DNA of 64,000 nt from JAAOYC01 sp036481345 (GTDB lineage Archaea; Nanobdellota; Nanobdellia; Woesearchaeales; WJKL01): NCBI GenBank assembly GCA_036481345.1, contig JAZGHU010000015.1, positions 11,900-75,899 of the forward strand, written 5' to 3'. Each line of letters begins with the position of its first letter. Positions within the stretch are counted from its first letter, which is position 1. The notes below the pieces were generated by a model that was not told the DNA's origin, ran no database searches, and worked only from the letters and a program-made list of their open reading frames with translations. A program made the position numbers and the translations under genes. Shown here piece by piece: positions 48,511 to 56,824 of the stretch.

Positions 48511-49986
48511 CTAGTAGTTTTTTATTATATGTGCTATAGATTTTCTAAGACTGTATTCATCATCAAAACCCCCTTTTACTTTAAAATTTCCCCCAATAGG
48601 AGAAGGAGCATCTTTTAATTCGTTTCCTTTTTCAGTAGCCCAACCAAAATCAATTAATTTAATAATGCCATCTTTTACAAGCAAATTATCTGGTTTAATA
48701 TCTCTATGAACTATTTTTTTGTTGTTTAATTTTAATAATATTTCTTTTATTTGTTCATTATAATTATTAGGAAGATTCTTTTTTGTTAATGGGATTCCGG
48801 AATATTCAATAATTATTTTAGAATCATTTACATCTTCAATTAATTTCGGAAAATGAATTGAATCTAATTTTTTTAACGCATTGACTTCATATTTTTTACA
48901 TCTTAGTAAATTAGAATAATTACTATTTTTATTAAAATAAGATTTCATTATTTTATTTTTTGATATTCTACTAACTTTAGATGTTTCTCCTTTGAAATTT
49001 AATAAGGGTTTAGTACATTCAAAAATTAGCTTTTTTGAATTCTTTCCCTGTTGATATTTGCTCAATTCAATTTTTGTAAAACAGGTATTATTAATTAAGA
49101 AATTTTTAATACCTTCTATATCCCGTATACCCATCTCTTCCATTTCTTCTTGAAGAGAGGTTTCAAAAAATAACATTCTATTAATTTTTTTAGTAAATTT
49201 ATACATAAAATTTAATGCATCTTCCTTTCCAAGAGTTTTTAATAATCTATTAAATTCACCAAACCAAACACAATAATTTATATTGTTTAAATTTTGCAAA
49301 ATGCTTTTTGTTAATGGTCTATTAGAAAAGATTGCATTCTTTTTTTTTATTTCTTCTATTACCATATTGTTATTCCAATGACTTTTATATCTTATAATGT
49401 ACTTATTTGCGATCTTCATACGCAACCTACCAAATTTTTCTTTAAATTTATTACAATCAATCCATTTTTCAAATAAGATCAAAGTCTTCTTATCTAATTT
49501 ATGGTAATCTATTGTAAAATTAATCTCGGTATCTAAACCTTCCCACATATTTAAAGGAAGATATTTTTTTAGATTCATTTTTTTTAGAATATCTCTTTTA
49601 TATTTACCAATACTAGAATTCCAACCCCTTTTATTCAAAGAAAAGGCAATGCTTCTTTCTTTATACTCATTAAAAACTATATCAAATAAGTGAGGATTTA
49701 CAATTTCACAAGAGTGTGACAACAAAAGTATATTTTTATAACTGGTTTTATTATATGCTGTGTAAATGGCGCCAAATTCAAATGAGTTTGTATTAATTTT
49801 TTCAATAGTGATTGGAAGTTCTTTAAATTTATTTTGAATTTCTAAAAATTGATTAAATTCTCTTTTTTTATACTCATTAATTACTATTAAGATAGGATAT
49901 TTAATATACCCTTTGAATGATTTTAGAAGATTTTCTAGGAATTTAATTCCTGATATGTGGGTAGATATAACAATAACATTATTCAT
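48511..49986 (-). CDS. Fusion of a glycosyltransferase-like domain and a protein-kinase-like domain
   Basis: 491 residues. The first 220 or so resemble a GT-A-like fold (NVIVISTHISGIKFLENLLK, then ILLLSHSCEIVNPHLFD), without a clear DxD. From about 330 a kinase fold is visible: SRISKNKIMKSYF with the putative ATP lysine, YEVNALKKLDSIHFPKLIED, the catalytic loop HRDIKPDNLLV and the metal motif DFGWAT. Kinase residues look intact. It could phosphorylate a glycan, lipid or protein. It is convergent with the radical-SAM gene in the island. Confidence 0.7.
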   Translation of the reverse strand: MNNVIVISTHISGIKFLENLLKSFKGYIKYPILIVINEYKKREFNQFLEIQNKFKELPITIEKINTNSFEFGAIYTAYNKTSYKNILLLSHSCEIVNPHLFDIVFNEYKERSIAFSLNKRGWNSSIGKYKRDILKKMNLKKYLPLNMWEGLDTEINFTIDYHKLDKKTLILFEKWIDCNKFKEKFGRLRMKIANKYIIRYKSHWNNNMVIEEIKKKNAIFSNRPLTKSILQNLNNINYCVWFGEFNRLLKTLGKEDALNFMYKFTKKINRMLFFETSLQEEMEEMGIRDIEGIKNFLINNTCFTKIELSKYQQGKNSKKLIFECTKPLLNFKGETSKVSRISKNKIMKSYFNKNSNYSNLLRCKKYEVNALKKLDSIHFPKLIEDVNDSKIIIEYSGIPLTKKNLPNNYNEQIKEILLKLNNKKIVHRDIKPDNLLVKDGIIKLIDFGWATEKGNELKDAPSPIGGNFKVKGGFDDEYSLRKSIAHIIKNY

Positions 49987-50043
49987 TTCTTTATCAAATT
50001 GGTGAATTTAATTAATATTATAAATAATTCTCTTTTTTCATAA

Positions 50044-50054
50044 CTTTTATAAAC
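50044..50054 (+). promoter_or_regulatory. TATA box of leuS
   Basis: CTTTTATAAAC, centred 29 nt before ATG 50078, predicts an almost leaderless transcript. Confidence 0.55.
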
Positions 50055-50077
50055 ATCACTTATTACTTTTCTTTAAT

Positions 50078-52720
50078 ATGGCAGACTTCAAAAAGATACA
50101 AGCCAAATGGCAGAAAAAATGGGCAGAGAAAAAAGTCTTTAAGGTAAAAGAAGATCCAAAGATGCCTAAGTATTACTGTTTAGAGATGTTTCCATATCCT
50201 TCTGGAAGTGGGCTACATATGGGGCATGCTTTTAATTATTCTATTGGGGATAGTTATGCTAGATTCAAGAGGATGAGTGGATTTAATGTTCTTTATCCAA
50301 TGGGTTATGATAGTTTTGGATTGCCTGCTGAGAATGCTGCTATCAAAGCTAAGATTCATCCAAGAAAACATACTGAGAAAACAATTAAAAGATTTATAGA
50401 ACAGCAGAAAGAGCTTGGATTAAGTTATGATTGGGATAGAATGCTTAGTACTTGCGAGCCTGAATATTATAAATGGAATCAATATTTCTTTTTGAAATTT
50501 ATGGAAAAAGGATTGGTATACAGGAAAGAAGCTCCTGTTAATTGGTGTCCTAAATGCAAGACTGTTTTGGCTAATGAGCAGGTGCATGATGGAAAGTGCT
50601 GGAGACATGAAGATACTGAAGTTGACCAGAAGATGTTAGAACAATGGTTTATCAAGACAACAGAATATGCTGATGAATTGTTTGAAGATATTCCTAAACT
50701 GCAATGGCCTGATAGAATTAAGACTATGCAGAAGAACTGGATTGGTAAAAGTCATGGGCTTATGGAAGAATGGCCAGTAGAAGGGATGAATTTGAAGTTG
50801 AAAACATTTACAACAGAGCCACACACTACTTATGGTGCTTCTTTTATGGTCTTAGCTCCTGAACATCCTCTTGTTTTAGAATTAGTAAAAGGCACTAAAT
50901 ATGAAAAAGAAGCTAAAAATTTCATAAAAAAGTGTAAACGTTTTAGAATCGAAGATCCAACAAATACAGAAAAACAAAAAGAAGGATTTTTCATAGGAAA
51001 ATATGTTTTGAATCATCTAAATAGAAGAAAAATGCCCCTTTATATTGCTAATTTTGCAATTATGGATTATGGAACTGGCATTGTAAAATGTACTCCTACA
51101 CATGATCAAAGAGATTATGAATTTGCAAAGAAATATGATTTAGGATTCTATCCTGTTATTGAACCACCAAATGAAAAACTAGATCCAAAGAAAATGAAAC
51201 AGGCTTATACTGATCTAACTGTTGGAAAAATGGTTGATGCTGGAAAATTTACAGGTATGGATGCTAAAGAAGCAAAAATAGCTGTTGCAGATTATACTGT
51301 TAAGATAGGACATGGAGAGAAGACAGTTAATTACAAATTAAGAGATTGGCTTGTTTCAAGACAGAGATATTGGGGAACTCCAATTCCTGTTATTCATTGT
51401 GCAAAATGTGGGTTAGTCCCTGTTTCTGAAAAAGATCTTCCTATATTGTTGCCAGAGAAAGTTAAATTTGGAGAAGGCAATCCATTGCTTTCTAGCAAAG
51501 AATTTGTTGAGGTTAAATGTCCTACGTGTAAAGGAGATGCAAGAAGAGAGACAGATACAATGGATACTTTTTATGATTCTTCATGGTATTTCTTAAGATA
51601 TTGTGATAACAAGAATAAGAAAGCTCCTTTTGACAAGAAGAAAGTAAAGTACTGGATGCCTGTTGACCAATATATTGGAGGAGCAGAGCATGCTTGCATG
51701 CATCTTATCTATGCAAGATTTTTTACAAAAGCTTTGAGAGATTTGAAATATGTGAATTTTGATGAACCTTTTACTAAATTGTTTAATCAAGGCATGCTGC
51801 ATGGTGATGATGGGCATGTTATGAGCAAGTCAAGGGGGAACGTTGTATTGCCTGAAGAAGTTGGTGATAAATATGGAATTGATACTGCAAGATTCTTTTT
51901 GATGAGCATTGCTTCTCCTGATAAAGACCTGGAATGGAGCGATCAAGGAATAGAAGGCAGTGCAAGATTCATGAAAAGATTATTTGCTTATTTTGATTCA
52001 GTAAAGATTGGCAAATCTTCGAAGAAAGTTGAGAGCAAACTAAACAAAGCAATAAAAGGAGTAACAGAAGATATTGAAGAATTTAGATATAATCTTGCAA
52101 TCATAAAGATAAGAGAATTATTTGATGCTCTTGAAGAAGAAGTGAGCAAAAAGACTCTTGAAAATTTCTTAAAGTTATTACATCCTTTCTGTCCACATTT
52201 TACAGAAGAGTTTTGGGAAAAGATAGGAAATAAACCTTTTATTACATTGGCTGGCTGGCCAAAGTATGATGAATCAAAGATTGATCTGAAAGCAGAAGAG
52301 ATTGAGAAATTTATTGAGGGTGTTGTTGGAGATGTAAGAAGAGTTTTGAAACTTGTCGGGAATGATAAGCCTGAAGAAATTATTTTATTTGTTTCAAATG
52401 AATGGAAGTACAAGTTTATGGATAAGATCAAGCAGGAAATGGAAAAAACAAGGAATATTGGAGAATTGATTAAGAAGACAATGGACAAGAAGCATGGAAA
52501 AGATATTTCTGCAATGATTCCTAGACTAGTCAAGGATCCTGCTAAGATTCCAGAAATTGTATTGGACCAGAAAACCGAAGTTGATGCTTTGAAAAAGAAT
52601 TTAACGATATTGAAGAAAGAATTTGGAACAGAGAATATTGCTGTGTTTACAGCTGATGAGAGTCATGAACCAAAGGCAAAGCAAGCAATGCCTGGCAAGC
52701 CTGCTATATTGATAAAATGA
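50078..52720 (+). CDS. leuS: Leucyl-tRNA synthetase, bacterial type
   Basis: Charges leucine onto tRNA-Leu, 880 residues. The HIGH motif is H47-M-G-H50 in GSGLHMGHAFNYSIGDSYAR, followed by VLYPMGYDSFGLPAENAA. The CP1 editing domain has TTYGASFMVLAPEHPL and YGTGIVKCTPTHDQRDYEFA. KMSKS reads VMSKS. The arrangement and length match bacterial LeuRS; archaeal LeuRS is longer and differs around HIGH. This points to gene transfer from bacteria, as in other DPANN. Two tRNA-Leu genes are in this window. Confidence 0.95.
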   Translation: MADFKKIQAKWQKKWAEKKVFKVKEDPKMPKYYCLEMFPYPSGSGLHMGHAFNYSIGDSYARFKRMSGFNVLYPMGYDSFGLPAENAAIKAKIHPRKHTEKTIKRFIEQQKELGLSYDWDRMLSTCEPEYYKWNQYFFLKFMEKGLVYRKEAPVNWCPKCKTVLANEQVHDGKCWRHEDTEVDQKMLEQWFIKTTEYADELFEDIPKLQWPDRIKTMQKNWIGKSHGLMEEWPVEGMNLKLKTFTTEPHTTYGASFMVLAPEHPLVLELVKGTKYEKEAKNFIKKCKRFRIEDPTNTEKQKEGFFIGKYVLNHLNRRKMPLYIANFAIMDYGTGIVKCTPTHDQRDYEFAKKYDLGFYPVIEPPNEKLDPKKMKQAYTDLTVGKMVDAGKFTGMDAKEAKIAVADYTVKIGHGEKTVNYKLRDWLVSRQRYWGTPIPVIHCAKCGLVPVSEKDLPILLPEKVKFGEGNPLLSSKEFVEVKCPTCKGDARRETDTMDTFYDSSWYFLRYCDNKNKKAPFDKKKVKYWMPVDQYIGGAEHACMHLIYARFFTKALRDLKYVNFDEPFTKLFNQGMLHGDDGHVMSKSRGNVVLPEEVGDKYGIDTARFFLMSIASPDKDLEWSDQGIEGSARFMKRLFAYFDSVKIGKSSKKVESKLNKAIKGVTEDIEEFRYNLAIIKIRELFDALEEEVSKKTLENFLKLLHPFCPHFTEEFWEKIGNKPFITLAGWPKYDESKIDLKAEEIEKFIEGVVGDVRRVLKLVGNDKPEEIILFVSNEWKYKFMDKIKQEMEKTRNIGELIKKTMDKKHGKDISAMIPRLVKDPAKIPEIVLDQKTEVDALKKNLTILKKEFGTENIAVFTADESHEPKAKQAMPGKPAILIK

Positions 52721-53136
52721 ATAAAGAAGGAATAAAAAAAAGTCTTAAGAATCCTTATTTTAATTGGGGATTGGTTGTTGCTTATGCTGCATTGATATTT
52801 TATATGTCTAGTCTGCCAAGATTGATTCCTCCAAGTTTAGAAGGAGGATTAATTGATCTGATTGCAAATTATTCTATCCATATTGGATTAGCTCATTTTA
52901 TTGAATATGCAATCTTAAGTTTGTTGTTGTTCAGAGCATTGTATGTTAGTAAAGTGAAAAATCCTGCTGTTTATGCTGTTGTTATTGCTATTGTTTATGG
53001 AATTACAGATGAATTTCATCAATTGTTTATTCCAAACAGAATGTTTGATGTAATAGATTTATTTTTCAATACAATCGGAGCAATAGCTGTTCAGTTTATT
53101 GGGAAAATTAAAACTTGGTTAATTGTCATTTCTTAG
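52717..53136 (+). CDS. VanZ-family membrane protein
   Basis: 139 residues with four membrane helices. WGLVVAYAALIFYMSSLPRL and the signature GITDEFHQLFIPNRMFDVID with FFNTIGA define VanZ. Function is poorly known (glycopeptide resistance or phosphatidylglycerol-related in bacteria). The ATG overlaps the leuS stop by 4 bases. The end overlaps the convergent synthase gene by 18 bases. Confidence 0.9.
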   Translation: MNKEGIKKSLKNPYFNWGLVVAYAALIFYMSSLPRLIPPSLEGGLIDLIANYSIHIGLAHFIEYAILSLLLFRALYVSKVKNPAVYAVVIAIVYGITDEFHQLFIPNRMFDVIDLFFNTIGAIAVQFIGKIKTWLIVIS

Positions 53137-54696
53137 AATTAAATTTAACATCTTCTCTGTTGCTTTGACAGCTGCAAATGTCTGGTCTGTTTCAACTCCT
53201 TCTGTGTTCAGACTGTTATCGTCTTTTTTCCAGCCGACAAATGCTTGGGTTAGGGCAGATGTTCTTCCTCCTGGAGGGATGTCGATTCTATAATCAACTA
53301 ATTCAGGGATCTCTATATTTTTTTCTTTGAATATGTATCTTAATGCATTCATAAATGCATCATATTGGCCGTCTCCTTTTGCATTTGCTGTTAATATCTC
53401 CCCTTTGTAATCTAGTTTAACATGTGCTTTTCTTTCTCCATTAAGGTCTGCGTCTATTTTGCATTCCAGGATCCTTAGTGGGACCATTTCAGGCTGTTCA
53501 AACAAATCTGCTATCAAGAATAATAGGTCTGCTTGGGTTATCTGTTCTTTTCTCTGGCCAAGTTCTGCTATTTCATCCCTTAGAGTTTTGATTTGTTCTA
53601 GTGTCAAGTCTATTCCCAGTTCTTTTAGATTCATTTCAATGCTGGCTTTGCCTACGTTTTTGCCTAGAGCGTATCTTGTAGTTTCTTTGCCAAATCTTCC
53701 AGGGGCTGTTAGTTTTGTTTGATAGAGTCCTGCTTTTTTGTCTCCGTCTGCATGAACCCCACAGGTTTGAGTCATTACATTATCCCCCACTATTGGAGCA
53801 TTGTAAGGAAGTCGTTTTCCTGAGAATTCTCCTACTAATTCACTGAGTTCTTGATAGCTTAATTCATCTAATTTGAGATCAATATTATACAGGTCTTTTA
53901 ATACAACAGCGATTTCTATTAATGAAGTGTTTCCTGTCCTTTCTCCTAGGGTGTTTATTGTTGTGTGGATTCCATTGACTCCTGCAAGAACTGCTTGAAC
54001 TGTGTTTGCTGTTGCTAATCCATAATCATTGTGTGCATGGAAATCATATTTTCCTGGAAAGTGCTTTTTTATCTCTTTGATAAATGTGTATGTTTGCTCT
54101 GGTGATAAGATTCCTAATGTATCTGGAAGCATTATTCTTTCTATCCCCTGTTCTTGTATCTCTTTGAGCATATAATAAACATAATCTTTTGAATCTATCA
54201 TCCCATTTGACCAATCTTCTAAATAGACATTGACCTTTATGCCTTTTGATTTTGCATATTGGATTGTTCTTTTGATATCTTCTAGATGCTGCTCTTTTGT
54301 TTTCTTTAATTGTTTTTCTGTGTGTTTTAAAGAGCCCTTGCATAGGAGGTTTGCTGTTCTGCAGCCTGTTTCATAGATCCAATCAATGCTTTGCTCATTA
54401 ACAAAAGCCAGAACCTCAATACTTTCTAAATAATTGTTTTCCTTAGCCCAACTGCAGATTGATTTAACTGCTTCGGATTCTTTTGTTGTTGTTCCTGCTG
54501 AGGCTATTTCTATTCTATGGACTCCTAATTCTAACAGCTTTTTAGCAATTGCTAGTTTTTCCTGCTTTGGAAAAGCCACACCTTCTGTTTGTTCCCCATC
54601 TCTTAGGGTTGTGTCAAGTATTTCCATGTAATCTTCCTCTAAGGTGGAAATATTATTTTCTTTATAAAGTGTCGCTATTTTATTTTCTAGTTTCAT
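53119..54696 (-). CDS. 2-isopropylmalate/(R)-citramalate synthase family enzyme
   Basis: 525 residues; condenses acetyl-CoA with a 2-oxoacid. The HMGL-like barrel starts with EILDTTLRDGEQTEGVAF and has FHAHNDYGLATANTVQA and TINTLGERTGNTSLIE. The C-terminal third is a LeuA-type allosteric domain (ECKIDADLNGERKAHVKLDY, then DIPPGGRTSALTQAFVGW). Leucine and isoleucine pathway functions cannot be told apart here, and no leuB, leuC or leuD is nearby. The N-terminus has about 23 residues before the barrel. A GAGGTTA ribosome-binding site precedes the ATG. Confidence 0.88.
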   Translation of the reverse strand: MKLENKIATLYKENNISTLEEDYMEILDTTLRDGEQTEGVAFPKQEKLAIAKKLLELGVHRIEIASAGTTTKESEAVKSICSWAKENNYLESIEVLAFVNEQSIDWIYETGCRTANLLCKGSLKHTEKQLKKTKEQHLEDIKRTIQYAKSKGIKVNVYLEDWSNGMIDSKDYVYYMLKEIQEQGIERIMLPDTLGILSPEQTYTFIKEIKKHFPGKYDFHAHNDYGLATANTVQAVLAGVNGIHTTINTLGERTGNTSLIEIAVVLKDLYNIDLKLDELSYQELSELVGEFSGKRLPYNAPIVGDNVMTQTCGVHADGDKKAGLYQTKLTAPGRFGKETTRYALGKNVGKASIEMNLKELGIDLTLEQIKTLRDEIAELGQRKEQITQADLLFLIADLFEQPEMVPLRILECKIDADLNGERKAHVKLDYKGEILTANAKGDGQYDAFMNALRYIFKEKNIEIPELVDYRIDIPPGGRTSALTQAFVGWKKDDNSLNTEGVETDQTFAAVKATEKMLNLILRNDN

Positions 54697-54809
54697 ATTA
54701 ACCTCTCATCTACTAATTGAAATTTGCAAGTCCAGAATTAGTAGATTATTGTGGACTTTACAGTATAATAATGATAATAAAAAACGAAATTGTCTTTAAT
54801 TTCTTAAGC

Positions 54810-55085
54810 TTATTCCTGGAGGATTTGTTCTGCTTTATCATATCCTTGTGGGACTATGTGGCCTACTAAAAAGTATGGTTTGTCACATATAGTTATATTG
54901 CACTCTGCTGTTTTTATTTCCTTTCCTGCTTCTTTTGCTCTTTGTTCTAATGATCCATTAGTTGAAGCTTCAATTCTGTCTTCAAATCTTATGTATTTAT
55001 CTCCTGGATTTAACCAGTAAGCTATGTTCCTGATTCCATCTTCTGTTGGTTGCTGAAATCTACCTATATAGATATTTTCTTCCAT
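54810..55085 (-). CDS. Uncharacterised small protein
   Basis: 91 residues from ATG 55085, which has a strong GGAGGAGAT ribosome-binding site 4-5 bases upstream. The frame extends to 55169 with a Cys-rich leader (CNPC), but the strong site favours the shorter form. ENIYIGRFQQPTEDGIRNIA and YFLVGHIVPQGYDKAEQILQ are its main features. No family recognised. Confidence 0.6.
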   Translation of the reverse strand: MEENIYIGRFQQPTEDGIRNIAYWLNPGDKYIRFEDRIEASTNGSLEQRAKEAGKEIKTAECNITICDKPYFLVGHIVPQGYDKAEQILQE

Positions 55086-55243
55086 TTTATCTCCTCCATC
55101 TTTTATGTAGCAAGGGTTACAACTAACAAGACAAGCTCCTTCTTCCTCTATTATTTTGCATTGTAACATTTTGCTAATATATTTCTAGAACTCTGACAAG
55201 AATAAATTTTCATGCAAAGCCCAGAAACAATATTTTTTTGGCT

Positions 55244-55318
55244 CTACAGTGCTTTAATAACTAGCACTAAGACTACTAAAATCAGTTTCAATAGTTTTTG
55301 TGTACTAGTTTGATTCAT
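55244..55318 (-). CDS. Possible 24-residue membrane peptide
   Basis: The frame MNQTSTQKLLKLILVVLVLV-IKAL is a single hydrophobic helix with a polar start. A TATA sequence (CTTTATATACC on this strand, about 55341-55351) is centred 26-28 nt before the ATG, which suits a leaderless message. Very short ORFs arise by chance, so the evidence is only position and composition. Confidence 0.3.
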   Translation of the reverse strand: MNQTSTQKLLKLILVVLVLVIKAL

Positions 55319-55361
55319 TTTAACGAGTTATGATATAAGGGGTATATAAAGATTATCTTTT

Positions 55362-55374
55362 TCAGGCGGGGAAC
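55362..55374. repeat. 13-nt inverted copy of the SRP RNA helix 8 tip
   Basis: TCAGGCGGGGAAC here is the exact reverse complement of bases 55492-55504 in the SRP RNA gene. It lies 8-20 bases beyond the RNA 3' end, so read-through RNA could pair with the SRP54-binding loop. Confidence 0.6.
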
Positions 55375-55381
55375 ATGAAAA

Positions 55382-55660
55382 GTAGGCAAGCACGCCCTGA
55401 AATGGACAAAGACTACAACTATTAGTTAACCTTATCCTTTTCTCGACTTCGCGACCCTCAAAGCACCAATGTTAAAATTTAAAGCTGCTCGGTTCCCCGC
55501 CTGACTTGATTCATTAAAACATCAGTCCATGAGGACAAAGTGTCAACGTCCAGGATAAGACTAATAACCATAATCAATGCCTCTTCCAAGACTTCGACTC
55601 CACCATAAAGCCCGTTTGTGGTAACAGTACAGGGCTAATGCACCAGTCTAGCTTGCCCGC
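55382..55660 (-). ncRNA. ffs: Signal recognition particle (7S) RNA
   Basis: The minus strand carries GTCAGG-CGGGGAACC-GAGCAGC at 55484-55505, the helix 8 core bound by SRP54 (GTCAGG, GGAA tetraloop, AGCAGC). The ends pair as helix 1: GGCAAGC (55651-55657) with GCTTGCC (55385-55391). Length is about 280 nt, close to the usual 300 of archaea. A GTTTAAAAACC promoter lies about 26 nt upstream. SRP RNA with SRP54 and SRP19 targets membrane proteins to Sec61. Confidence 0.85.
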
Positions 55661-55676
55661 TATTGGGATGTAATAA

Positions 55677-55688
55677 GGGTTTTTAAAC
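55677..55688 (-). promoter_or_regulatory. TATA box of the SRP RNA gene
   Basis: GTTTAAAAACCC on the minus strand is centred 23-26 nt before the predicted 5' end at 55660. Confidence 0.55.
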
Positions 55689-55771
55689 GTTTGGTTTTTT
55701 TGAGTTTTAACTACTCCAAAACAATAAAATTTATAATAAGATATTATTTACTTAGTTCTATTGGGGGTAAA

Positions 55772-56794
55772 ATGATAAATAAGATTACTTTTCTAGGGAC
55801 TGCTGGAGATAGTTATGTTGCTGGAAAGCAGATAAGAGCTTCTGGCGGCCTTATTGTACGAATGGGAGAAATACAACTCCATATTGATCCTGGACCTGGT
55901 GCTTTGACTAGAGCAAATGAATATGGAATCAATATCAGAGCAAATACTGCTGTTCTTGTGAGCAATTCTAGTTTATTGCATTCAAATGATACAAATGCTG
56001 TCATTGACGCAATGACTTATGGGGGAATAGATAAAAAAGGAGTTTTGGTTGCAAACAAGAGTGTTGTTGATGGAACAGAATCAGAAAAACCAATTATAAC
56101 TAATCTTCATAAATCATTTGTTGAAAGAATAGTAGTTATGGATAAAGGGCAGAGATTAGGAATAGAAAATGTAGAGATTCATGCTTTACCTGCAATAGGT
56201 GCTGATCCTAATGGGATTGGATTTAAGCTTTTGGCTCCTGATTTTACTTTAGTCTATAGTTCTGATACAAAGTATTCTAAAGATCTGATCAAAGAGTATC
56301 ATGGAGCAGATATTTTGATATTAAATATCCCTGAACCAGGAGAAGAAAAAGTAGAGCATCAATTAAATTCTGAATCAGCTATTAAATTAATCAAAGGTGT
56401 GAATCCTAAACTGGTTATTATAAATCATTTTGGAATAAAGATGATCAAAGCTGATCCTTTATATGAAGGAAGAGAGATACAGAAAGCTACTGGTGTGCAG
56501 GTGATAATCGCAAAAGATGGATTAACTATCAGTCCTGGATCTTATTCTGCAAAATCTGATCAAAAAAGATTAAACACTTATAAGGATCATGATACAGGAG
56601 AAGTTACAGAAACACCTGAACAAGAAGAAGTAAAATCTGTTCCAGAGGAAGTTCAAGTTGAAAGTTCTGAAGAAGTCAAAGATGAACAACCTGTTGAAGA
56701 AATAAAAGAAGAGATCGAAGAAGAAAAATCTGAGGTTGAAGCGAAACCTGAAGAAAAGCATAAAGAAGAACACCAAGAACACTTAGAATTTTAG
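55772..56794 (+). CDS. Metallo-beta-lactamase-fold protein lacking the metal motif, with acidic tail
   Basis: 340 residues from ATG 55772, preceded by a GGGGG ribosome-binding-like stretch. The fold is recognisable: ITFLGTAGDSYVAGKQIRAS, ELQLHIDPGPGALTRA-like start, DFTLVYSSDTKYSKDLI and LVIINHFGIKMIKADP. The HxHxDH metal motif is replaced by N65-S-S67-L-L69-H70, leaving one histidine, so hydrolase activity is doubtful. The last 80 residues form a Glu/Lys/Val-rich tail. The family role is unknown. Confidence 0.75.
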   Translation: MINKITFLGTAGDSYVAGKQIRASGGLIVRMGEIQLHIDPGPGALTRANEYGINIRANTAVLVSNSSLLHSNDTNAVIDAMTYGGIDKKGVLVANKSVVDGTESEKPIITNLHKSFVERIVVMDKGQRLGIENVEIHALPAIGADPNGIGFKLLAPDFTLVYSSDTKYSKDLIKEYHGADILILNIPEPGEEKVEHQLNSESAIKLIKGVNPKLVIINHFGIKMIKADPLYEGREIQKATGVQVIIAKDGLTISPGSYSAKSDQKRLNTYKDHDTGEVTETPEQEEVKSVPEEVQVESSEEVKDEQPVEEIKEEIEEEKSEVEAKPEEKHKEEHQEHLEF

Positions 56795-56824
56795 CGAAAA
56801 GTCACACTCAATTCTTTCATGCGG

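Noticed and set aside
54044..54343. Basic 99-residue frame within the isopropylmalate/citramalate synthase-like gene
   Set aside because: Same-strand alternative frame inside a well-supported gene.
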